A DNA stretch of 64,000 bases from Thiomargarita sp. (GTDB lineage: Bacteria; Pseudomonadota; Gammaproteobacteria; Beggiatoales; Beggiatoaceae): assembly GCA_020721045.1 (NCBI GenBank), contig DYNN01000004.1, forward strand, positions 1-64,000, read 5' to 3'. Position 1 is the first letter of the stretch. Each line of letters opens with the position of its first letter. Below the pieces are notes generated by a model that was not told the origin of the DNA, ran no database searches, and saw nothing but the letters and a program-made list of their open reading frames with translations. The position numbers and the translations under genes are program-made. Positions 57,826 to 64,000 of this stretch are shown piece after piece.

Positions 57826-57882
57826 AAGGTAATTAAAAGAAGTTTGTTATAATTGATGATAAACTTTTAATAATTGCCTCTT
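57826..57882 (+). promoter_or_regulatory. Imperfect hairpin with a TATAAT box before the second caspase gene
   Basis: AGGTAATTAAAAGAAGTTTG and the opposing TTTATCA/CTTTTAATAATTGCCT side form an imperfect long stem within the 100-base spacer. A TATAAT at 57848-57853 lies in its loop but has no -35 partner. It could be an attenuator or weak terminator ahead of the AGGAG ribosome site at 57891. Confidence 0.4.
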
Positions 57883-57907
57883 TTATAAAAAGGAGTGTAA
57901 AATTTTT

Positions 57908-59380
57908 ATGTTAAACAGAATATTATTGATGTTTAGTTTACTTTTATTCAATGCGTTTCTGTCATTTCATGCAATTGCAGAAGATCGCGCATTGATTATC
58001 GGTATTAATGCCTATGAAGGTGATAATGCGCTTGAAGGGTGTAGAACTGACGCAGAAAATATGGAACGGGTAGTTAAGGAAGTGTGGGGATATAAATCTT
58101 CACAAATCAAGACATTATTTGACAAAAAAGCTACACAAAAAGCGATTTTAGATGCTTTTGATGATTGGTTGATTCGTGACACTCGTTCTGGAGATAGAGT
58201 CTTTTTTTATTTTAGTGGACATGGTATACAAATTCCAGATGAAGATGGCGACGAAGAAGATGACATAGACGAAGCGTTTTGCCCAGTAGAAATGAAAGAG
58301 ATGATTACAGACGATGAAATCAACAAGCGGTTAAAAAAATTATCAAGTCGGCAAGTGATATTTGTTGCTGACTCTTGTCATTCTGGTACAACCACTAGAG
58401 CATTAAATTCAAGTAAAAGCAAACTCAAAGCCAAGCGAGTGTTATATGACGGTGAGCTTCGTGCCTCCAAAACACGTGGTATCGGTTTACCTGAAGCACG
58501 GTACAATACCGTTGATCCAACGTTTAAAAATGTAATTGCTTATAGTGCAGTTTCTCCCACACAATTTGCCTTAGATGGTGGACCTAACGGTGGCGTATTT
58601 ACCAACGCCTTTATCAAAGCGGTTAAAGACAAAGCAGCGGATACTAATCGTGATGGCAAGGTAACGCATGGCGAAGTATTGAGCTATGTGCAAAAAGAAT
58701 CCCAAAAATTTTGTGATGAAACAGGACAATGTACTCAAAATGATGGTCATCTCACGCCACAATTAGATGCCAATGCTCAGTGGAATTCTGTTGAAATCAC
58801 CGCACGAGACGCTGCGCCTCCCTCACCTTCTTCTTCTGCAGATGATGTGATGACCACCGCTGAAGGATTTGACAACGAAAACAGTGCGCAATTGCAAGCC
58901 AATATTTTACCTAGTACTGCTTTTAATTTGGGTGATAAAATGCAATTTACCATCAAAAGCCAACGCACAGGCTATCTATTTCTTTTAGATATCAATAGTA
59001 AAGGACAATTGACAGTCATTTTTCCAAACAAATTTTCTAAAGAAATCAATCAAGAAAGCATACTTGAAGCAGGTCAAACCATCACTATTCCAGATAACAG
59101 TTATAATAATTTTGATTTTGAAGCACAAGAACCAACAGGTGATGGCTTGTTACTTGCGTTACTGCTTGAAGAAAATGAAGAAACTCTGAGAAGTGTGGAA
59201 AATAAATTGTTTGGTTTACCTGTAGAAAGAGGATTTGCTGCTATAGAAAGACCAAGCGAAGTCAATAAAGCATTGGAAAAACTATACCAAAGATTACACC
59301 AAACAATTTTAGGACCAGAAGGTGTCGGTCGTCCGATTAAATGGTCAATCGTAACAGTAGAATACGAGATCAATAGATGA
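57908..59380 (+). CDS. Exported metacaspase with C-terminal DUF4384-like domain
   Basis: This 490-residue protein has a signal peptide (cleavage near Ala24) and then a metacaspase domain from EDRALIIGINAYEG. The catalytic His105 is in FYFSGHGIQ. The acidic loop DEDGDEEDDIDEAFCP, followed by ITDDEINKRL, is characteristic of type I metacaspases and fits calcium-dependent activity. The catalytic Cys157 is in FVADSCHSGT. A further stretch to about residue 295 completes the fold. After a Ser-rich linker comes a DUF4384-like beta domain at about 325-430 (GYLFLLDINSKGQLTVIFPN). Metacaspases cut after Arg or Lys. Its stop overlaps the start of a serpin gene (ATGA). Confidence 0.93.
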   Translation: MLNRILLMFSLLLFNAFLSFHAIAEDRALIIGINAYEGDNALEGCRTDAENMERVVKEVWGYKSSQIKTLFDKKATQKAILDAFDDWLIRDTRSGDRVFFYFSGHGIQIPDEDGDEEDDIDEAFCPVEMKEMITDDEINKRLKKLSSRQVIFVADSCHSGTTTRALNSSKSKLKAKRVLYDGELRASKTRGIGLPEARYNTVDPTFKNVIAYSAVSPTQFALDGGPNGGVFTNAFIKAVKDKAADTNRDGKVTHGEVLSYVQKESQKFCDETGQCTQNDGHLTPQLDANAQWNSVEITARDAAPPSPSSSADDVMTTAEGFDNENSAQLQANILPSTAFNLGDKMQFTIKSQRTGYLFLLDINSKGQLTVIFPNKFSKEINQESILEAGQTITIPDNSYNNFDFEAQEPTGDGLLLALLLEENEETLRSVENKLFGLPVERGFAAIERPSEVNKALEKLYQRLHQTILGPEGVGRPIKWSIVTVEYEINR

Positions 59381-60585
59381 AACACACACTATTACAACAG
59401 ATATTAACCAGTGTTTTGCTTTTGTTTATCACTATCACCAGTCATGCAAAAGAAGAAAAACTGGCAAAAAGCATCAATCGATTTGCTATAGATTTATCCC
59501 ACCAATTGATTGAACGAGAACAAGGTAACTTGCTGTTTTCGCCTTATAATATTGCCAATGCACTGATCATTACTTATGCCGGTGCAAAAGCAGACACTCA
59601 AAAACAAATTGCCCATGTTTTACATTTAGAAAATATGGCTGAAAATGATATTCATGCTAAATTTGCTAAGTTGAATCGTTCAATTGAATCAAAATCAGGC
59701 GATGAATTCTATCAACTAAATTCTGCTAACAATCTATGGATACAACAATCTGAATTAACAGAAGATTTCACAAAAATTTTAGCAAATTATGACATTGAAC
59801 CTCAATTAGTCGATTTTCAAGCAAATTTTAATGATATCAGATATGAAATTAATGATTGGGTAGAAGAGAAAACCGTTGGTAAAGTACCCAATATGCTGCA
59901 ATCAAATGCGATTGACCAAAACACTACGTTGGCATTGATCAGCGCATTATATCTTCAAGCCAGTTGGGCTACGCCTTTTGATCCAGATAGAACCCAATTA
60001 CAGCCTTTTACTTTGAATAATGGACAAACTATTGATGTGCCTACTATGGAATTAACGGGTAATTTCAACTATTTAGATGATGATGCAGCACAAATAATTG
60101 AATTACCTTATGTTCACAAAAGCAATTTATCCATGTTAATCGTTTTGCCAAAAACTAAGCAAGGAACAGTGAATGAGTTTGATGCCCTTAATGCGCATTT
60201 GACAAAAACCTCTATTACCTTATTTTTACCAAAATTTAAAGTGGAATCGGCTTTTGAATTGAAAGAGTACCTGCGCATGTTGGACATGAAAGATGCGTTT
60301 ATAGCTGGAAAAGCTGATTTTTCGGGAATCAATGGAAACAAAGAATTAGTCTTATCTTCAGTTGTGCATAAAACCTTTATCAATGTAGATGAAAAAGGCT
60401 CAGAAGCAGCGGCTGCAACAGCAATTATTGTAGGCAAAGGGTTGAAAAAAGAAACAACTCCTTTAACATTGAAAATCGATCATCCCTTTTTATTTGTAAT
60501 TAAAGAGAAAAACTCCGGAGTGATTCTTTTTTGGGGTAAAGTTGTTAAACCAAATTTCGATGACGGTAGGGGAATTAGAGGGTAA
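59377..60585 (+). CDS. Secreted serpin 1
   Basis: This 402-residue serpin has a signal peptide (cleavage near SHA-KEEK, residue 24). Serpin motifs run NLLFSPYNIANALIITYAGA, NSANNLWIQQ, LISALYLQASW and SVVHKTFINVDEKGSEAAAATA. The hinge (residues 341-349, GSEAAAATA) has only small residues, so the protein should be inhibitory. Counting the hinge Gly as P15 puts P1 near residue 355 with Lys354, Lys357 and Lys358 around it. The end is DHPFLFVIKEKNSGVILFWGKV. Basic residues at the bait would suit trypsin-like proteases or metacaspases. It starts inside the stop of the metacaspase gene. Confidence 0.94.
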   Translation: MKHTLLQQILTSVLLLFITITSHAKEEKLAKSINRFAIDLSHQLIEREQGNLLFSPYNIANALIITYAGAKADTQKQIAHVLHLENMAENDIHAKFAKLNRSIESKSGDEFYQLNSANNLWIQQSELTEDFTKILANYDIEPQLVDFQANFNDIRYEINDWVEEKTVGKVPNMLQSNAIDQNTTLALISALYLQASWATPFDPDRTQLQPFTLNNGQTIDVPTMELTGNFNYLDDDAAQIIELPYVHKSNLSMLIVLPKTKQGTVNEFDALNAHLTKTSITLFLPKFKVESAFELKEYLRMLDMKDAFIAGKADFSGINGNKELVLSSVVHKTFINVDEKGSEAAAATAIIVGKGLKKETTPLTLKIDHPFLFVIKEKNSGVILFWGKVVKPNFDDGRGIRG

Positions 60586-60594
60586 TAAATAGAC

Positions 60595-60631
60595 CTTAAA
60601 CTAGAATTTAGACCTTAAGTTCTAGTTTAAG
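60595..60631 (+). terminator. Perfect hairpin after serpin 1
   Basis: CTTAAACTAGAA (60595-60606) and TTCTAGTTTAAG (60620-60631) form a 12-bp perfect stem with a 13-base loop and a short TTTG tail. The phrase AGACCTTAA also occurs twice here. It could end or attenuate the transcript before the next lipoprotein gene. Confidence 0.6.
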
Positions 60632-60660
60632 TTTGTCACAAATACAAAATTGGAAAAAGT

Positions 60661-61134
60661 ATGGCAAATAAAATCAAGATCGTTGTTGTTCTAATTAGTT
60701 ATCTGTTTTTATCCAGTTGTGCTGAAATGAGAACGGCTATTCCGGGACTTGGTGTTTTAGCCTGTTCATTAGGCATTGATGAAGCGATGAGTAATTTTAG
60801 CTATTTAAGCCGCACGTTAGCATCGGCTGCTGGCGGCGTTATGTGTGGTATTGTTGGTAAAAAATTAGGCGAATATCTAGTTGAAGAAGATTACGCAAAC
60901 ATTGCCACCGTAGTTGACGATCCTGAACCACAAACCCAAACTTGGTGTTCTGGTACGCGTGGATTTGGCGTAAAGCCTAGCGAACAAGGTGGATGTGGAG
61001 ATAAGAATCAAGTTTCAGTCACTACAGAACGAGTGTCAACTAGAAATGGTCAAAAGTGTCGTGATTACTTAACGGAAGTAAAAACCCCTAAAGGGAAGAT
61101 AGAAACAGTCACGGCTAATACATGTGAAGCCTAA
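60661..61134 (+). CDS. Small surface-antigen-like lipoprotein
   Basis: This 157-residue lipoprotein (lipobox LSSC, Cys20) has a Gly-rich helix (SAAGGVMCGIVGKKLGEY) followed by a beta region ending GQKCRDYLTEVKTPKGKIETV and NTCEA. This resembles the 17-kDa rickettsial antigen/RT0821-type pattern, where a Cys-Arg motif precedes the final strand. Its function is unknown; it shares direction and export with its caspase neighbours. Confidence 0.75.
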   Translation: MANKIKIVVVLISYLFLSSCAEMRTAIPGLGVLACSLGIDEAMSNFSYLSRTLASAAGGVMCGIVGKKLGEYLVEEDYANIATVVDDPEPQTQTWCSGTRGFGVKPSEQGGCGDKNQVSVTTERVSTRNGQKCRDYLTEVKTPKGKIETVTANTCEA

Positions 61135-61203
61135 AACCCATTTATTTATATGATTACACTGTTAAGAGTGTGATAACAGTATAATTTTAAAGCGAAATAT
61201 ATC

Positions 61204-62286
61204 ATGAAAATATCTCGTCTCATTTATCGAATCACTCCTATTTTACTAACCTTGTTAGTCTCATCTTGCGTTGAAGTAAAAGATTTATTACCTTCAAACA
61301 ATAAAAATAATGATGAAATAAAACAAGAACATAGTATGAAAATATTACAAATAACTTCCAACTCAGTTGAAAAAAGAGTGGCTTTAGTGATTGGTAATGG
61401 TGATTATCATTATGCAGAGAAACTTACAAATCCGACTCACGATGCTCAAAGTTTAGCAGATACTCTAAATCAACTCGGTTTTTTAGTCATTCATAAAGAA
61501 AATCTTGATAAATCAGGTTTTAATGTTGCGCTCCGTGAATTTACTCAAGCTCTTCAAGGTGCCCATTTGGGAGTGTTTTTTTACGCGGGACATGGTGGGC
61601 GCTATCAAAAAGAAAATTATCTTATTTCAGTTAATGCAAACGCCAAGAATAGTGGAAAAACGCTTTTATCTGAATTACTTGCATTAGATTCTGTCTTAGA
61701 ACAAATGGAAAGTGCAAACGTACCCACGAAAATTATTATTTTGGATGCTTGCCGTAATAATCCTTTTAAAGAGAAAGGGTTGGCTGAAGTCAAATCACGC
61801 GCTTCTTATAATGGAGGTACATTTATCGCTTATTCCACCCAACCGGGTAATGTTGCAAAAGACGGTCATGGCTACAACAGTCCTTATACTGAAAGTCTTT
61901 TGGAATTTATTCAACAACCTAATAAACCCATTGAAATATTATTCAGAAACGTGCGTACCACAGTAGAACAAAAAACTGATGGAGAACAAATCCCTTGGGA
62001 TGAAAGCTCTCTTAAAGGTGGAGATTTATGCCTTGCTGGTTGCTTTGCTTCGGCACATAATGACTATGATTATTGCACTACAAAATTAGATCAAGGTTTA
62101 TACCAAGGGCAATGTGAAGATAACTTGCCACATGGACAAGGTGTAATGCGATATAGTAGTGGTGAATACTATGAAGGTAGTTTTATACACGGATTAAGAG
62201 AAGGTTATGGTATTCAATATCTTACCGATGGAACAGAATTGAAAGGTGAGTTTTGTGCTGGTAAAATATGTAAATTATTCAACTAA
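61204..62286 (+). CDS. Caspase-like lipoprotein with C-terminal MORN repeats
   Basis: This 360-residue lipoprotein (lipobox VSSC, Cys22) has a caspase-like fold beginning KRVALVIGNGDYHYAEKLTNP. The catalytic His130 is in FFYAGHGGRY and Cys183 in IILDACRNNPFKEKG, then GTFIAYSTQPGNVAKDG and DGEQIPWDESSL. Residues about 300-350 contain two MORN repeats (YQGQCEDNLPHGQGVMRY and YYEGSFIHGLREGYGIQY). MORN repeats bind lipids or proteins. The fold is closer to the first caspase gene than to the metacaspase in the middle and lacks the acidic loop. It is followed by a second serpin gene after 42 bases. Confidence 0.9.
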   Translation: MKISRLIYRITPILLTLLVSSCVEVKDLLPSNNKNNDEIKQEHSMKILQITSNSVEKRVALVIGNGDYHYAEKLTNPTHDAQSLADTLNQLGFLVIHKENLDKSGFNVALREFTQALQGAHLGVFFYAGHGGRYQKENYLISVNANAKNSGKTLLSELLALDSVLEQMESANVPTKIIILDACRNNPFKEKGLAEVKSRASYNGGTFIAYSTQPGNVAKDGHGYNSPYTESLLEFIQQPNKPIEILFRNVRTTVEQKTDGEQIPWDESSLKGGDLCLAGCFASAHNDYDYCTTKLDQGLYQGQCEDNLPHGQGVMRYSSGEYYEGSFIHGLREGYGIQYLTDGTELKGEFCAGKICKLFN

Positions 62287-62328
62287 AAACACTGGTAAAT
62301 AAACTATTTTTTGCTTTAAAGTGAGTAA

Positions 62329-63699
62329 ATGATGAAAACAAAGAGAATTATACTAAATTTATTGATCATGCAAGTTATTTTATGGACGAATACAGCATGT
62401 TCTACAACGGCGGAAACAGCGGAGCTAGAAACAGAAACAGCAATGCAACTTTCTGATAACAAGGATAATAATAGTTCGCTTCCTGAATCTGCACCTGCGG
62501 CATCCATGAATGAAAATAAAATCGTTGTTGCAGAAAATCATACTGCGCAAGAACCAAAAGTGACAACCGGCGATACTCAAAAAGCGGCTCGCACTATTAA
62601 CGCTTTTACCGCTGATTTATATGGTGTTTTAAAAACAAAGGAAGGAAATTTGTTCTTTTCACCTTACAGCATTTCCACTGCATTAGTTATGGCTTATGCG
62701 GGTTCTAAAGGTAACACAGCACAGCAATTAGCCACTGCTTTACATTTAAGCAATGTCAGCCATAGTGATTTTTCTTCTTTAAAACAATCTCTTGTTAATT
62801 CAAGCAATGAGGAAAGTTACCAATTGTCTATTGCAAATGCGATTTGGATGCAAAAAAATTTCTTAGTCAATCCTGAATACATCTATTTGCTACAAGATCA
62901 ATATCGTTCTAAATTACAATTGGTTGATTTTGAAAAAAATACAGAGGAAGCTAGAAATAAAATTAATGTGTGGACTGAAGACAAAACTAAGCAAAAAATT
63001 AAAGATTTGTTACAACCCGGTATTCTAACGGAACAAACTCGATTAGTGTTGACCAATGCTATTTATTTTAAAGGCAATTGGTTAAATGCGTTTAGTGAAG
63101 AAAAAACAGCTTCTTTACCTTTTAAATTGACATCCAATCAACAAGTAGAAGTTCCTACGATGCTTCAAGAAGGGCAATTCAACTACACAGAAGATGAAAA
63201 CGTCCAATTGATTGAATTACCTTATCAAACTCAAGATGAACAAACAGAGTTGACGATGGTGGTTTTATTACCCAAACAATTGGAAAAATTTGCAGAAGTG
63301 GAACAGCACGTTACACAATGGTTATCTCCCCATTTTAAGAAAGAAAAAGTAAAATTGTACTTACCCAAATTTAACGCCACCTCCGGATTTGATTTAAAAG
63401 AGATACTCGAAATATTGGGCGTTAAAGACGCATTTGATGCTTCACACGCTGATTTTACTAACATTAATGGTAAAGAAAAATTGTCTATTTCCGCTGTGAT
63501 ACATAAAGCATTCATTGATGTCAATGAAAAAGGAACAGAAGCTGCGGCGGCTACAGCAGTAGTGATTGCTACAAGAAGTTTAGTCAGAATCAAAGAGTTT
63601 CGTGCTGATCATCCATTTTTATTTTGGATTCGCGACCAACAATCAGGCACTATTTTATTTATGGGACGTGTTGTTAATCCTACTTTATCTACTCAATGA
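62329..63699 (+). CDS. Serpin 2, probable lipoprotein
   Basis: This 456-residue serpin has an N-terminal lipobox-like TNTAC (Cys24; Asn at -3 is atypical). A Glu/Thr/Ala-rich linker to about residue 80 precedes the serpin fold: NLFFSPYSISTALVMAYAGSKG, LTNAIYFKGNWLNAF, AVIHKAFIDVNEKGTEAAAATA, FRADHPFLFWIRDQQSGTILFMGRVVNPT. The hinge is G402-TEAAAATA-A410. With G402 as P15, P1 is Arg416 and P1' is Ser417, a typical trypsin-like or metacaspase bait. The loop is two residues shorter than in serpin 1. It would be tethered to the envelope if lipidated. Confidence 0.94.
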   Translation: MMKTKRIILNLLIMQVILWTNTACSTTAETAELETETAMQLSDNKDNNSSLPESAPAASMNENKIVVAENHTAQEPKVTTGDTQKAARTINAFTADLYGVLKTKEGNLFFSPYSISTALVMAYAGSKGNTAQQLATALHLSNVSHSDFSSLKQSLVNSSNEESYQLSIANAIWMQKNFLVNPEYIYLLQDQYRSKLQLVDFEKNTEEARNKINVWTEDKTKQKIKDLLQPGILTEQTRLVLTNAIYFKGNWLNAFSEEKTASLPFKLTSNQQVEVPTMLQEGQFNYTEDENVQLIELPYQTQDEQTELTMVVLLPKQLEKFAEVEQHVTQWLSPHFKKEKVKLYLPKFNATSGFDLKEILEILGVKDAFDASHADFTNINGKEKLSISAVIHKAFIDVNEKGTEAAAATAVVIATRSLVRIKEFRADHPFLFWIRDQQSGTILFMGRVVNPTLSTQ

Positions 63700-63705
63700 G
63701 GTTGT

Positions 63706-64000
63706 ATGAAAAAATTATTTAACATCGTTTTATTATCTATGATAATTATTGGTTGTGTGCCCACTGTTCCAACAAGTAGTTATTCATCTCAATTTGCATC
63801 TAGTACACCACTTAGTGAAATAGAGTTTCTTGATATTAGTACTTTTGACGCTGATTTATCTAACTCAATGAAAGCAGCATTATCAACTATCACAGTGACT
63901 ACTTTATCGCCTGTTACTGTAAATGAAATTCCAGAACGTTTGGAAAAATGGTTGGCAGCAGTAAAGGAAAAAGGAGGTTCTATTGACATGGAACCGAAAA
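63706..64000 (+). CDS. Lipoprotein of unknown function, cut by the window end
   Basis: The frame opens at ATG 63706, 6 bases after the serpin 2 stop and preceded by GAGGT. The visible 98 residues start with a lipoprotein signal (lipobox IIGC, Cys17), followed by Ser/Thr-rich sequence, then a helix-like VNEIPERLEKWLAAVKEKGG. I do not recognise a family. The tight spacing indicates cotranscription with serpin 2, so the cluster continues to the right. Confidence 0.8.
   Translation, partial: MKKLFNIVLLSMIIIGCVPTVPTSSYSSQFASSTPLSEIEFLDISTFDADLSNSMKAALSTITVTTLSPVTVNEIPERLEKWLAAVKEKGGSIDMEPK

Noticed and set aside
54707-64000. CRISPR-associated Craspase or gasdermin-type defence system
   Set aside because: No Cas, gasdermin-like pore or cytosolic sensor gene is visible and all products are exported, so the known cytosolic caspase defence systems do not fit.

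Overview
The window looks like chromosomal DNA of an AT-rich gammaproteobacterium, probably a sulfur-oxidising Thiotrichales/Beggiatoa-like autotroph. The taxonomic guess is inference. It rests on a form II RuBisCO (cbbM), type IV pilus minor pilins with a giant PilY1, many hybrid sensor kinases, REP-type palindromes and an unusual abundance of caspase-like proteases. No tRNA, rRNA, CRISPR array or intact transposase was seen.

Layout: (1) 1-3050 is a decaying restriction-modification island. It holds a frameshifted methyltransferase/nuclease fusion, an intact N4-cytosine-type methyltransferase and an MvaI/BcnI-type nuclease interrupted by one in-frame TGA. (2) 3084-12503 holds pyrD, a large secreted fibro-slime-domain repeat protein, galE, a SIS-domain isomerase, ppx and a solitary cbbM. 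(3) 12514-12876 is a pair of inverted REP-like sequences enclosing a broken XRE-type regulator, followed by an AT-rich gap. (4) 13355-18424 holds two tandem YhhQ-like queuosine-precursor transporters, a MazG-like hydrolase and an AsmA protein. (5) 18565-28942 holds four sensor kinases with folP among them and no DNA-binding response regulator. (6) 29051-31772 holds recJ, a NYN-nuclease/cold-shock-like fusion and a second REP doublet. (7) On the minus strand, 31880-36360 holds a small cytochrome c, an M48 protease, murJ and an orphan efflux adaptor. (8) On the minus strand, 36452-45691 is a type IV pilus cluster fimT-pilV-pilW-pilX-pilY1-pilE. (9) 45802-54311 holds an APC permease, a PhnD-type sensor kinase with a single-domain response regulator, a thioredoxin, aceF and aceE.

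(10) 54707 to the window end is the most unusual region. It is a same-strand cluster of nine genes whose products all carry signal peptides or lipoboxes. Three are caspase/metacaspase-like proteases, two are serpins, two are OmpA-type or OmpA-like envelope proteins and two are small lipoproteins. Two caspase genes are directly followed by a serpin gene, and one of these pairs overlaps by ATGA. The second serpin has Arg at the predicted P1 position and the first has lysines around it, which fits the Arg/Lys preference known for metacaspases. I propose an envelope-located protease/inhibitor system. It continues beyond the right edge of the window.
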